Origin: Cryptomeria japonica
Lineage: Eukaryota; Streptophyta; Pinopsida; Cupressales; Cupressaceae
Reading direction: 5' to 3'
Assembly (NCBI RefSeq): GCF_030272615.1
Contig: NC_081407.1
Location: 442,397,213 to 442,461,212, forward strand
DNA: 64,000 bases
Positions 21,501 through 32,599 of the stretch are shown in pieces (position 1 is the stretch's first letter; each line of letters begins with the position of its first letter). Position numbers and translations under genes: made by a program. The notes below the pieces were generated by a model. That model did no database searches, was not told the origin of the DNA, and saw only the letters and a program-made list of their open reading frames with translations.

Positions 21501-24500
21501 ACTTCAAATTGTTGGCAAGGCTAGGACTAATCCTATAATATATATGTTCTTCGAGAAAAGGCTGTTTGTTAACAGAGGTGTGTCGTGGGTAGTGAAGCAG
21601 TTTTTTCTGGTTTAGGCATTGTTGATTTCTGTAGTTTGGCATGCCTCGTATGCAGTTGTGTCAGCATCAACTAGGCTGTGTCAATATTTGCTATTTCTTG
21701 ACTTTGGCTCTCTTGCATCTTAGACTGTGACAGTCTCTTGTAATTTTTCTGTATTACCTTTCATCCCATCTTTAATTTGCCTGCAAATATTTTCCTCAGT
21801 CTACAAAAAAATATTCTGCTGCCTTTTCATCATCTTCTTGTTTCTAACCTCATTTACCTTGCAGAAACTGTTATGCGGACTATTTAGATAATCAATATCT
21901 TGGACCCTTCTAAGGTAAAAAGTTCTGTCACTCACTATAAGGCTATAAGCGTAACGAGCCTCTGCAGGAAAGACTTTCTGGGTTTGATCTTCCCATGAAG
22001 GCTTATCAAAAAAGAGATCGGAGATAAATGATCTGGAAATAATATCCTGATCAGGCTGGAGCCTGCAAAGAAAAGGAGCACTGGAATAACTTAAAACAGG
22101 TAAAAAAATCAAGCAAAGAGCTGCTATTCCTTCCCTAAACATAAAAAATGAAATGAAAGCTACCACTAGAATGAACTATAGCTTTAAAAATCCAGCCCTT
22201 GGATTTTAATTAGACAAAATTCAGCTTTGGATCTCAAATCCCATCACTTGGGGGAATGCATCTTTCTTTTTAAAACAAAGACAAGAGTGATAACAATAAG
22301 GAGGCCAATTCTTGACGATGAAATAAACTCTTTGAGAAATGATAAGAATATCAATGCAGCATTAGAGTCGAGTTCAAAGGGGGAAGACAGGTGGCCATCG
22401 AAAAGGAGAAACTGTTGAAAAAATGCCTGTTAAATATTACTGACAGAGCATTAGTAGCATATTCTTCAAGAAGGAAGCCTACTCAATGGATGAAGTTGGG
22501 AAATGTTGTGCTACGCTCACAAGGCTGTGCAAGCAATAAACAAAAACATAAAGGATCTCCAAAGCTTTTCTGTAATAGAGATTCCACATCCAGCATCTTG
22601 AAGACTAAAAGCCAGTTTAAATAAAGATGTTTTCATTGCAACAAGTAAGACGTCAGTGGACAGTTTACTAGATAGCTTTCTCCCCTGCTTGTGTTCTGCA
22701 GCGGTGTTATAATAATAATAAGGAGGCCTCAGGCTTACATGTGGCTGTTGATTATGTCTCTTGAGGTATCCTTGATCACTTAGCCCTTGTGTTGTTTTGA
22801 GGTCCCTTGTTATAATTGCAGGGTCCAACCCCTGTTTTATTCTAATATATTTTGGACTAATCAACCATATCTATATCTACACACACCCATGTAAGTCTAT
22901 AGAAGCATAGATATCTTAAATACACCTATCTTAAAAATGCCAAAAGATACCAGTTTAGAGCTATCTTATTTACTTAAAAATTATTTAATTCTACTTTTGA
23001 ACTATTTTTTATTTACTTTATACATGTAGACAAAAATTTTATGTGCTGCTTATTTTGAAAATTTTACATCTATTATTATATATTAATATATTGACATTTA
23101 AATGGATGTGATATTTAAGATAAAAGGGAAAACTTTTATTAACACGCTGGCATTGTAGAATGCCTCTGGCATTAATTACAATTCATACATATACATTGTG
23201 TATGTGTGTGTACACACACATGATGTCTATACATATACAATTACAGATATAAAGTTACTACTCAGTGTCATTTTCCTTCTCATTATTGATTAGCTTGAGT
23301 TCTAGTTTTTATTCTTTTTATAATATTATTATCATCAATGCAGTCGCAATTACATTGTCTATACTTAAGCTTTAGTGTTGTCTGTAAACCTAACCCCCAA
23401 ACCCGAGCCAAAACCGGTATCACGATCTGTAACTTGGATGAAAAGCCCAAAGCAGTATCTAATCACCCTTGCTCTGGCCAACTAATAAATGTTTAAAAAG
23501 TTAAAGGTACTTGTGTGATAGGGATATACCCTTGCACTCTTATTAGCAAATACCAGGATACGTGAGGAAATAAAACATCATTAATGTAAATGGCTACACA
23601 TGGAGGTCATCTGCTTGCTGCATATCTGCATTTTCTTTATTTTTTTAATGCTCTGATTCAAAATTGAGGGGTGAGTGGGCAATGAATATGCAAAGGAAAT
23701 ACATAATAATTAATATTAATACAGAGGGAAAAGAAAGGAATGAAACAACAAAGGAGAAGATTATGAGAACCAGTGGAATGAATTGACAGGAAATAAGCCA
23801 GGAGAAAATTAGTATAGGCGTTAGGAGAAGCAAATGCTGTGTCGATGTCATCCTACAGGAGAAACCAATTAACAGCAATGTGATGGACTTCAAAAAAACA
23901 AAACCATACGAAGGTTCCGGGCCTAAGGGATGGAATCTGGGCACCAGTTTCATTACGTACCACACGGGCAGCCCTGCAAAAGGCCCCAAAGATACCCTCC
24001 CAAATAAATTTGCTTAAAAAAAGCTTGAGCAAGGGCTGCAGCTGTTCCTTTTGTGAAACCAGTAATTGCGCAAAGACCAAGATAATTGAAAGAGAGTGAT
24101 GGCAAGATGGTTGGGAAGCCATCCCTCAATAATTAAGCATCCTAGATATCGCCAAGAATTATTTTGATTTTTGTTTGTTTTCTTGGCCATGATAAAATGC
24201 TCGTTGCAATGAGATTTCTCTTTCAGACAGTGTTTTCCACTGAAATATTTAGCGCGTGTAGGGTATTTATTCCAAGGTTTTTTTAAGCAAAAAAACATTC
24301 ATATCAAACATTCTTATTTATATAAAGATAAAACCCCACTCACCAAGGGAAAGTTCTGAAAATTCAAAATAACGTAATACCTGACAACACAAGAGCATTA
24401 TAGTCCCACAAATTGAGTAGCAAATTAGGTTACTTCTAGGAATGCGTATTAGTGCATGGGCTATTTAAATATTTGAAAGGCGAAAAAATAGAAGTAGTCC

Positions 24501-24986
24501 GAGCTTACCTCGCTCGGCATTTGAGACCGCCGGTAAAAGACGTTTTTATTTAGGATAAGTGAAGCATTGGTACAGACACAACCCTCGCTATATCATATTT
24601 AACTAGGTATAAAACAAGCTGTAAGCTCTGGTTTTCAGTCCCCTCGACCATACCATTACCCTGGTCTTTCCTCTTGCGTAAGTATTCTTCTAATGAATAA
24701 GTCAGACTAGATACTAACTTAAATATTGGTCTACATACTATCTGAAAACTCAATACTGTATTGTAAAAAAAGAAGATAATGAGGGTTTAAACAAGGCCCG
24801 TGTAGATAACATTCAGTCAAGAATAGTTGGATACAACCCCTGAAAGGAAGTGTTAAAGAAGCGAGTTTAACATACCTTCTCCAAATTGTGAATCTCGCTG
24901 GAAAGCAAAGAAACAACTCTGGGCCTCTTGGCAATTGATTGTAAGTGCCGGAGCTCCTCCAAATCCGCATTCAAATCCATCGCCAT
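18595..24986 (-). CDS. CacyBP/SIP-like protein (calcyclin-binding, CS and SGS domains), five exons
   Basis: Exons on the minus strand: 24986-24876, 19857-19714, 19578-19339, 19188-19129, 18708-18595. All four introns have GT..AG ends and phase 0. Joined, they give 222 residues, about the family's usual length. Residues 1-37 are the N-terminal helical domain (LEELRHLQSIAKRPRVVSLL). Residues about 70-165 are the CS domain (p23-like fold), with YTTVGSFSWDQENEKVK, SFDVKFHDVQGKNYRC, PKLNKAIVPEKC and GNWLDLYFKEDK. The C-terminus is the SGS domain (DPMAGIMDLMKNMYDEGDED, KAWSEARSGKKADPLKG). In animals the protein binds S100A6, Siah-1 and Skp1 and acts as a ubiquitin-ligase adaptor; the plant role is less defined. 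All exons are open with no broken codon, so it is likely functional. The start has the expected N-terminus. The first intron is unusually long (5018 bp). Confidence 0.93.
19858..24875 (-). other. First intron of the CacyBP-like gene (5018 bp)
   Basis: Exon 1 ends ..LEKLGTATGT-type: coding AAG then GTATGT, and exon 2 begins after ..TGATAG. The reading frame joins cleanly across this interval in phase 0. It contains one exon-like segment at 21858-22062 and otherwise AT-rich sequence with a GT/AC microsatellite near 23205-23225. No complete transposon was recognised. Confidence 0.8.
21858..22062 (-). pseudogene. Exon-like orphan segment inside the first intron
   Basis: On the minus strand this 205-bp segment is preceded by CTTTGCAG and followed by AAG then GTAAATGAGG, that is, good splice-site consensus on both sides. 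One frame is open throughout and reads LQPDQDIISRSFISDLFFDK, then PSWEDQTQKVFPAEARYAYS, and ends ..YLNSPHNSFCK. 205 is not a multiple of three, so inclusion in the CacyBP-like mRNA would shift its frame and the clean exon 1 to exon 2 join argues against it. I do not recognise the protein. It may be a captured exon of another gene or an alternative, frame-breaking exon. Confidence 0.45.
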
Positions 24987-25026
24987 GAGTGATTAAAAGA
25001 GTCTCAGGCTTTTAACAGAATAAAAC

Positions 25027-25096
25027 CTTTAAGCGGCTGAAATGAGAGAATCCTTCAAGCGGCTGATCTGAGAAACTTAACCCTTCAAGCGGCTGA
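25027..25096 (-). repeat. Three short direct repeats in the 5' leader of the CacyBP-like gene
   Basis: Plus-strand CCTTYAAGCGGCTGA occurs at about 25026, 25051 and 25082 (minus strand TCAGCCGCTTRAAGG). They lie 40-110 bases upstream of the start codon, in the presumed 5' untranslated region or core promoter. Confidence 0.75.
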
Positions 25097-25350
25097 CAGA
25101 GTTATCTAATACGGAAGGAACAGGATGCTTCAGCTTCTTTGTAGAAACGTCTAGAACCTCTTTAGCATCTTTACTCTTCTTTTTTTATTTTTCCCTATTT
25201 GAATGAGAATGTTTTTCAAATGAATTATTGTTTAATATGAAAAATAAGTGCTTTCAAATAATCAAATAATAATTATAAAAAAAAAAAACTTTAGTATTTT
25301 AAAGATTGGCTTTTTTTTTTATTAAAGGGTAAATATGGAAACGGTTATTG

Positions 25351-25624
25351 AGCCATTAGGATGTGCCATAACATCAATGGTTGGATGCTACATAATTGAA
25401 GTTTTGACTTTTCATTGATGAAGATTGTTATTATTGATGTACCATAACATCAATGGTTGGATGCCACATAATTGAAGTTGTTTCTTCTCATTGATGAGGA
25501 TTGTTGTTATTCATGTCAAAACAATGGTACGGTGAACAAGCTTCAAACGATCCTCATTGATGAGAAATCAAAACACTAGTTATGTAGCATCCAACCATGG
25601 ATGCCACAGTGCATCTTGATGGCT
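25351..25624. mobile_element. MITE-like element with long terminal inverted repeats
   Basis: The left end AGCCATTAGGATGTGCCATA and the inverse of the right end AGCCATCAAGATGCACTGTG align, and the match continues about 75 bases inward through ATGGTTGGATGCTACATAA and TCATTGATGA. A direct repeat of the left arm (25360-25430, again 25440-25510) enlarges the interior. No ORF is present. No target duplication was found, so the superfamily is not assigned. Confidence 0.6.
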
Positions 25625-25653
25625 GGATAGTCATTTCCAGTAAATGCTTTGCA

Positions 25654-25727
25654 GCAAAGTAGGAGACCTCATCTTCAATAGAAACATTTAGCAAAGTAGG
25701 AGACCTCATCTTCAATAGAAACATTTA
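25654..25727. repeat. Perfect 37-bp tandem duplication
   Basis: GCAAAGTAGGAGACCTCATC plus 17 further bases occurs twice head to tail, 25654-25690 and 25691-25727. Confidence 0.95.
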
Positions 25728-26089
25728 AAAAACAGCATTCTGACAAGGTTTGGACCTTGATGGCAAGAACAACAAGTGCCACTTAGTGGCGCAAGTAGTT
25801 GCCCTTTTAGTAAAAAATTGTTTAGTTAATAGATGAGATATAACATATAAATTTGGACATGGGTTTCAACAATAGTTCAAAACAATATATTTTTTCAAGG
25901 CATATGTATTGCAACTATATAGTATAGAGTGCTCACAATTGTAGTATGTAATGAACAAATTGATATTCAAAGTTGAAGGTGCTTTATTGATTAAATATTT
26001 ATAGTTATTACTTAATTATTCTAAGTTTAAAAATAATAATTAATATGTTTTCACTCTAGCATCATATAAATATATAATACACTCATCTC

Positions 26090-26420
26090 TATAACTTTAA
26101 TTCTAAATTTAACAACCCTTAACCCTTGATCTAAGTTTAACTGTAACCTTAATTTTAGTCTTATGTCTAGCTTAATTCAAATTCTAGTTGTAATAACCGT
26201 AATTTTAAAATTAATATTAATTTGCATTGTAGCCTTGATACTTAACCTAATTATAACATTAAATACAATCCTAATCCTATTTTTTCCTTAATTGTATCCC
26301 TAGTCCTTAATCTAAAACTCTAACCTTAGTTTTAGAAATAGTTTGAACCTCAATTCTAACCTTTGGCACTAACCCTTATTCTAATACTAACTCTTCTTAT
26401 AAGTCTAATGTTCATTTTAA
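26090..26420. repeat. Degenerate telomere-like low-complexity tract
   Basis: About 330 bases of irregular CTAACCYTAATTCTAA-like sequence (AACCCTTAACCCTTGATCTA, CTTAATCTAAAACTCTAACC). There is no fixed period and no frame. Confidence 0.6.
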
Positions 26421-26529
26421 TTACTAATAATAAATGTAATTACAACATAATCTATAATTGTAATTATTATAAATATTTCTTAATAATTTGTAATTAGTTT
26501 TGTCCCGTTAAGGGGCATGGTTGGGTTCA

Positions 26530-27028
26530 ATCTAGCTCTTCCTCTCAACCTAAGGAGAAGTGGAAGAGACCTTCAGAGGGATGGTGGAAGATCAATTTTG
26601 ATGGTGCATCTAAAGGAATTTTTGGACCATCTAGAGCAAGATTCATTGTTCGGGATTGGAAGGGGGAAGTGGTGACTTTAGGAGCACAAAAACTTGACCC
26701 AGGAACAAACAATATTGCAGAAGCTTCTACTGCATTGATTGCAGTCAAATTTTGTAGGAAGTTGGGAGTTAGAAGGTTGCACCTGGAGGGAGATTCATTG
26801 ATCATCATTCAGGCAATAATGAAGGGTGGCATAAAGGCATGACATCTACAGAATTCAATTTTCAATATTGTGGAAGAACTAAACAATTTTGAAGACTTCA
26901 AAGTGAGTCACGTTAGAAGGTAGGGTAACTTGGAGGTGGACATTCTATCTAAATGGGCTTTAACCTTTAGTGAAATTGGTGAAATGAGGTTCGAGGACCT
27001 CCGACAAGTTTTCATTGAGGAGATCTAA
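26530..27028 (+). pseudogene. LINE RNase H domain remnant
   Basis: The plus-strand frame reads WKINFDGASKGIFGPSRA, NNIAEASTALIAVKF, LEGDSLIIIQAI and GNLEVDILSKWAL, the spaced acidic residues of the RNase H fold (D, E, D, D) found at the C-terminus of plant LINE reverse transcriptase polyproteins. The usual 'H..R..N..AD' end is altered (GNLEVD). One stop after GGIKA (about 26840) and another near 26922 disable it. It ends at a stop at 27026-27028. The upstream RT is missing. The solo LTR at 27191 lies just after it. Confidence 0.75.
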
Positions 27029-27190
27029 TATTTTTAGAAGTGACTGAGGATTTAGCAATATCCTTCCAGTACACTTCGAGTACAAAAATCGAAGAAGCGT
27101 TTTGGAAGTGGCGGCGGGTAATAAAGACTTGCAGGGACATTAATGAAGGAGCTTGAGTTGATGGAAATTGATTTTAATTGTCGGTCCTTT

Positions 27191-28354
27191 TGTTGGCTTG
27201 ATGATGATGTTTGAGTTGTAATTGATGACTTGTATTGTGTTTTCATTTATGGTAGTCATGTTTTGTCAGTCATCTAAGTCATTTAGTCCAACTGGTAAAG
27301 CCTAACCAGTAGTGGAGTCAGTTAAATAGTGAATCGGTAAAACAGGTCAAAGAACTGGTAATTAGTGATAGAGCAATGCTCATGTGAACGGTACAAAAAA
27401 TTAGTGAAGAGTGAGGTGATGTGGTTTTGCAGGAGTGTTGGAGATTGTATCAGGCAACTATGTTTCATACCGCAACAGAAGATTCAATAGGATGAGCAAG
27501 TTATGATGAGCAGAGCAAGCAATCTTGAAGAACAGATAACCGGTAGAGCAGAATAGCTTAGATCGGTAAACCGGTAGTGTGATATTTTATTTTTGTTTGT
27601 GGCCGACATAAGTAAAGGGTGTTGAGCAAGATTGACCAGATACATTGAACCTAGAAAATTGTTAGAAGGTTGTTAGCCGACTTAGTTGAGATATTTATAA
27701 AAAGAGGAAAAGTATGTGATGATGTGTCAGATGAAGGGCTTAGAGTGAAAATTTGATTGTGCAGTGAAAAGAGAAGTTATGTGATGATGTATAGTCGGTG
27801 GTTTAAGCAAAATTGAAGCGGATCTATCAGGCACAGAAGGTGCTATATGCAGATCAGTTACATGTTGTTTCCTAATAGTTGCAGCAGTCAAAATCCCTTA
27901 ACCACGTAGGTCCTAACAGGCCTGATTGGATAAATCCCTTAACCATGTAGCTCAACAACTTGAGTTTAAATCCTCTTGCAAGGTTACTCCTAATAGAGTA
28001 AAGCTCCTATCAGGGCTAAGTTGTAAAGCCCCTCACCAGGTGACTCCTAATAGTGTCTTCTCTTAATCGGGCATTATTGTAAAGCTCCTAACTGGGCTAG
28101 GCCTTTAATAGGGCGCATTCCGAAAGAGTGCAAATCTTGTGGGTACTAATTCCCACTGTGGTTTTTCCCATTTGGGTTTCCACATGAAAAAAAATTGTGT
28201 CATGTGGTGCATGTTCTATTGGATGTTAGCTTATGTGATTATTTTCCTTGCATACTTGTTAAGTTTCAAGTTTATAAAAGTGGTGATTAGATTTATGTTG
28301 TTGTTTTTGCTTGCACCGATTCACCCCCCCTCGCAGTTCCTTATAAGTTTATCA
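27191..28354 (+). repeat. Solo copia-type LTR with 5-bp target-site duplication
   Basis: Ends TGTTGGCTTG and GTTTATCA are those of element F's LTR. It is flanked on both sides by CCTTT (27186-27190 and 28355-28359), and there is no PBS after or polypurine tract before it. That is the signature of a solo LTR left by recombination between two LTRs. The GTGGGTACTAATTCCCAC stem at 28139-28156 and the C-rich run near 28324 match F. Confidence 0.9.
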
Positions 28355-29370
28355 CCTTTCCCTTCTACATTATTCGAACTCAAGAGAGAAGCAGAGGTAG
28401 AAATGCCTCTTTGCGAAATTTTTTAGCAAAGGTGGTGTTTTTGAGTGTGTCGAAGGTGGTGGTGTTGTGCGGGGTGGTGAAATGGAAGCAAATTTCACCC
28501 TCCGAACAAGAAAATTGTTATGCCCTTTCTACAGGGATTTAACAATGAGGAGGCTGCGAGGTATTTTTAATTTTTGGGATGAGCATATTGCACAGTGTAT
28601 CTTTCTCATTGTGGGCAAGGCTTTCGATAGGGTGAAGCACATATACAAAATGAGGATGGACATATACTCCTTAATTATGGTGTGGGGCCTGGAAGTTGGC
28701 GAGAATGTTGAAATGGTGAGGTGGGTGATGGAAGCTTTGGTTCATAAAGACTTCTTGGATGAAATGGATTCATTTATGGTGGGCGGTACCTGGGGAAGGG
28801 TTTGATATTGGAGAAGGTGTGGAGGGTGATGGGAAGGGGGTTAAGGTAGTGATAATCCCTTTTGTGAGATGGTTGTGAGGACAGTGCAAGTTTCATCGAA
28901 TGGAAGAGGCAAGACATGGGTGGGAAGCCCTGAAAATTTTGGTGCAAATCAAAGAGCTCAATGCTATCATTGAACGAGCCAAGGCTAAGGCAAAGGGTGC
29001 GAGGAGGAGAGTATTGCGTCTGCAAAAGCTGAGAGAAATTGTAGGTAAGTGGTTGAGTGGTGAAGCTAGCTCTTCGAAGATGCGTTGATGATGTTTTGGT
29101 TCAGTTTCAGATTTGATGTCTTCTATTTTTTGTCTATGGTGGGTTCATCCACCTTTTTTGTAATTTTGTTATGTCTATTTTGATGTTTGGTCGGGGGTAG
29201 GTTTTGGTTTGGATGATGTAGTATTAGTGAACAAGCTTTTCAAAAAGGCTCCTGTTAGGTTAGATGGGATGCCTCTTTTTGGCAAATGATGAAGTTTTTG
29301 GAAAGTTGACATTTTGACTTCTTAATATTGTATATCTCCTTTTGAATATCAATAAAATATAACATTATTA
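28355..29370 (+). pseudogene. Decayed LINE 3' portion with two short ORFs
   Basis: After the solo LTR, frames at 28467-28805 and 28900-29088 are open. The first has FYRDLTMRRLRGIFNFWDEH and is mixed in composition; the second is basic and helical (IERAKAKAKGARRRVLRLQK). From 29090 the sequence is T-rich and ends near AATATCAATAAAATATAACA. Together with the RNase H remnant before the solo LTR, this could be one LINE whose tail was pierced by the LTR element. No recognised domain is present in the two ORFs, so the link is an inference from order and 3' composition. Confidence 0.4.
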
Positions 29371-29924
29371 TGGAGAAAAATAAATAAATTTGCAATTAGT
29401 TTTAATTTAAATTTAAAGGTGGCATAAAATAAATGAAGCGATCTTTATAAATCATTATTACTTAAAATGTATTAGCATGTTTGTAATTACTATTTTTCAT
29501 AAGATGGTGCAAATGTATAATGTGTTTTTATATAATGTGTTAAATTATGATAAGATTGAATACTTTTAAAGTTTATGCAAAATAAAAATAAAAAAATATT
29601 ACAATTAAAAGAAGATTATAAATTAATATTAAAAAATTAGTTTAGATAACATTGTTGTCTCTTGCTGGGCTTGAGGCCAATTTCTTGCTGGCCTTTTGTT
29701 GTCCTTTCCTTTGTTGCTAGTCTTTTTGCTGGTGTTTTGCTGCTGTTGTATTTTGTTGCTATATTGAATATCTTTCTTATGTATCTGGGTTTCGGGTCCC
29801 TTAAAACCTATTTTTAATTAATCAAAAACATTGTTACAATTAGTATTACAATTAAAAGAATATTAATAAATTAATACTTTTAAAGAGAATATGAACAAAC
29901 CTAATATTTTAAAACAAACTAAAA
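29371..29924. other. AT-rich sequence with a possible second LINE 3' tail
   Basis: The part 29660-29830 is T- and G-rich (TTGCTGG repeats, CTGGGTTTCGGGTCCCTTAAAACC) and ends in an A/T-rich tail, like plant LINE 3' ends. The rest shows nothing supportable. Confidence 0.35.
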
Positions 29925-29931
29925 TCCCTTT

Positions 29932-31378
29932 GTGGAAGCTCTGCAACTTTTGAATTTGAACCTACCCCGTCCATGGTGGCCCTTGCAGGTGGGGATCTCC
30001 CCCCCCCAACCAGCTAACCCTAGTCCCCTTTCGGTCTCTACGGTGCTGACATCTTCTATAGTATCCCCACCCGGCCTTTCGGTGGATGTGATTCCTGGCC
30101 TGGTTGATAAACCACTTGCTTTCTCCTCCCTAAAGGAAGTGACTGTTGATTGTCCTAAAATCGTGGTGGTTCGTGACAAGCTTGTGGATTCCATTCCTAA
30201 ACCAAGGACTCTATCGCTCATGATGAGCTAAATGATAAGGGGACCTCTGTTGATAGCACAACTGTCAAGGGATGGAAAAATGTGTTGATGGAGAAAGATT
30301 TTGGGGAGGTGGACCCCAATCTTGTCCCTGTTTGCTTACAAACTAAGGAAGGCATGACTATTGATCTCCCTGAAAAAGTTTTGGACCGCATTCTACTAAA
30401 CATAAGCAACACTCTAGTGGGGAAATTTTTCTCTCTCCAACCTACAGTGGAAATGGTTAGGAAATGGGTTTTGGATAAATGGAGACTGAAAGCAAGTGTC
30501 TCAGTTAGTGCAATGCATGGGGCTCTCTTCCTCTTTAAATTTACTACTAAGGAAGACATCGCAATGACCCTCTCTGGTTGTTGGACCTATGGAAAATGCA
30601 ACTTATCTCTCTACAAATGGAAGGTTGGTTTTGACCCAATGACTGACCTGCAAAAGATAGCTTTGGTTTGGGTCCGCCTTCTGGGGCTCCCACTTGAACA
30701 TTGGGATGAAGCCATTTTTAGATGAATAAGTAACACCTTTGGGCATTATGTGGGTGTTTAACTATAACCAAATCTAGATGGGTCTATGCGCGCTTCTATT
30801 TGCAGACTACGGTCAGCAAGAATCTACTTCATTACTCTCAAGTCTAGGTTGGGTAGCTGGACTCAAGCCCTCGTCTATGAAAATGCAACCCTCTTTTGCC
30901 AGAAATGTCGCAAGGTGGGTCATATTATCTCTCAGTGCAAAGTGTAGGACCCCAAGCCCCTCAAGCTCAAAAGTTCTGTAGTTGCGGAAGGCCCCAGTAA
31001 GGATATTGCTTCCATGGAAGGTCTTGGGGCTAGTTGTGAGGACTACCCCTTTACGAAGAGTATAAATAATCTCCTCAGCTCACATGCCAAAGTTGTTGAG
31101 GGAGCCCCCAGCCCCTTGTTGGACGAGGTGGTGTTGTTAGCTTTGAAAATGGTAAACTCTGAACTTGGCCCCCCTGAAGTTCTTATCTCCTCCCCTCTAA
31201 ATATGATCACCCCTCTGGAGGAGGGAGAGATTGTTGATGGCTCCATTTCTATGTCAGACCTTGGGTCCATTGGGTCCCCTCCTGTGATGTTTCTATTGAA
31301 GGGCCCTTCATGTCTGACTACTTTGCTTATTACCCCTACCTCGGACATGGGTCTCTCCTCTCCTGGAGCTTCCTGTTG
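29932..31378 (+). pseudogene. LINE ORF1 (DUF4283-like and CCHC zinc knuckle)
   Basis: A Pro/Ser-rich start (29932-30231) leads by a frame change into a domain at about 30280-30725 with RILLNISNTLVGKFFS, ALFLFKFTTKEDIAMTLSGC and KIALVWVRLLGLPLEHW, the pattern of DUF4283 in plant LINE ORF1. After a TGA at 30722 the frame continues to the knuckle CQKCRKVGHIISQC (about 30897-30938), a TAG at 30946, and a Ser/Leu-rich tail ending at 31378. ORF1 products bind RNA and chaperone LINE RNA. At least three stops and one frameshift disable this copy. Confidence 0.75.
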
Positions 31379-31553
31379 ATGATGGTTGGATCACACAGAG
31401 ACGCGAGACTAGGAATGTGAAGACTAATGTTGGGGTAGACCTAAAGACGGGTTGCACATCACAAATTATCTAGACAAAAGGAAGCAACAAGAGATGTCAC
31501 CAATGGCAGGCAACAGACCTTGGAGACGTCCATAAGAGGTAAGAAATGAAGGT

Positions 31554-32583
31554 TCTCTCATGGTATATGAGGGGCCTGAACAACCCTCAGAAGCAATATG
31601 CTCTCAAGAATTGTATTTTTCAAAATAAAATTGAGGTTCTTCTTCTTTAAGAGGTTAAAATGATTGGTGCCCCTTTTTCCCTTATCGAGGGAAAAATTTG
31701 GCCTGGTGCTGAGTTCTTTATTAGTGATACTAGTGGAGCCTTTGGTGGCTTAGTTACTGTGTGGGACCCCTCTAAGTTATCTGGTAGCTTGATTACCACC
31801 TCTGCCAACTTTATTGTCTCCAAACTCTCTTCTACCCTGGACTCCTGGTTCCTCATTAATGTTTATGCCCCTAATATTAGATTGGGAAGGTTAACTATGT
31901 GGAATGACATTACTGCTCTCATTAAAAATGATCACAATGCTCATTGGATGATTGTGGGTGACTTCAATTCCCCGCTTTTTCCTTCTGAAAATTTGGCAGG
32001 ACTTCCAAAGTACTCTGACAGCATGACTGACTTGGTGGATTTCATAGGTAGGAATGGGTTACTTGATGTGTACTTAACTGGTCAAAGATTCAACTGGTCC
32101 AATCTTAGAAAAGGGAAGGACCTTATTCGGGTCAGATTGGATAGATTTCTCATCTCGGGCAATTGGGGTATTGGTCCCTCTCTGAAACTTTTTGCCCTCC
32201 CCAGAACGGTTTCTTACCATAATCCCCTTCTTCTCTTCAGCACCACCAACTCCAAAAGGAAAAGCTACCCCTTTAGGTGTGAAGTCATATGGAATACCCA
32301 CTCGGAGTTCAAGGACTACATTAAAAGATGGTGGGAAACTAACATCCATGGCACACCCATGTTTCGGGTTGCCCAAAAATTAGATTTAATCAAAAGAAAT
32401 GTTAGGGGATGGAATAAAATCACTTTTGGGGACATTTTTATTCTGAAAAAGGAAATCAACAACAAGTTAGAGGCCATTCAGGAAAAAATTGATCAAGAGG
32501 ATTTCCTGGAAGCGATCCACCTGGAGGAGGCTGACCTTTGGAGGAAATGGAAGGAAAATTTTATGAGGGAAGAACTCTGCTAG
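31554..32583 (+). pseudogene. LINE ORF2 endonuclease domain (AP-like), truncated
   Basis: The region starts MKVLSWYMRGLNNPQKQYAL, where plant LINEs have SWN.RG; here the Asn is Tyr. The E of the LLQE-type motif remains but the residue before it is a stop (31648-31650). Then WFLINVYAPN, WMIVGDFNSPL (catalytic GDFN kept) and TVSYHNPLLL, where the usual SDHxP aspartate is Tyr. Two catalytic changes and the stop indicate that it is dead. The frame ends in a TAG (TGG to TAG) at 32581-32583, 17 bases before the C insertion. Confidence 0.8.
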
Positions 32584-32599
32584 AAACATAAATCTCGAG

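Larger units (their letters stand above)
29925..32599 (+). mobile_element. LINE (L1-like), 5' part, interrupted by element C
   Basis: ORF1 with a DUF4283-like domain and a zinc knuckle is followed by an AP-type endonuclease, in the usual order of plant L1-like LINEs. The frame stops at KHKSR at 32599, where element C's LTR begins, and resumes at 46745 with the expected VQW.KEGDKNTTFFHKST segment. This shows that C jumped into the LINE. Both ORFs carry stops, so the LINE was, or has become, inactive. Confidence 0.85.

Noticed and set aside
23645-24298. Minus-strand frames in the first intron (for example FIWEGIFGAFCRAARVVRNE) as a nested gene
   Set aside because: Frames are short, overlap each other and show no splice borders or family motif.
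31043-32376. Minus-strand frames opposite the LINE ORFs
   Set aside because: They overlap the recognised DUF4283/knuckle tail and endonuclease frames and have no motifs of their own.
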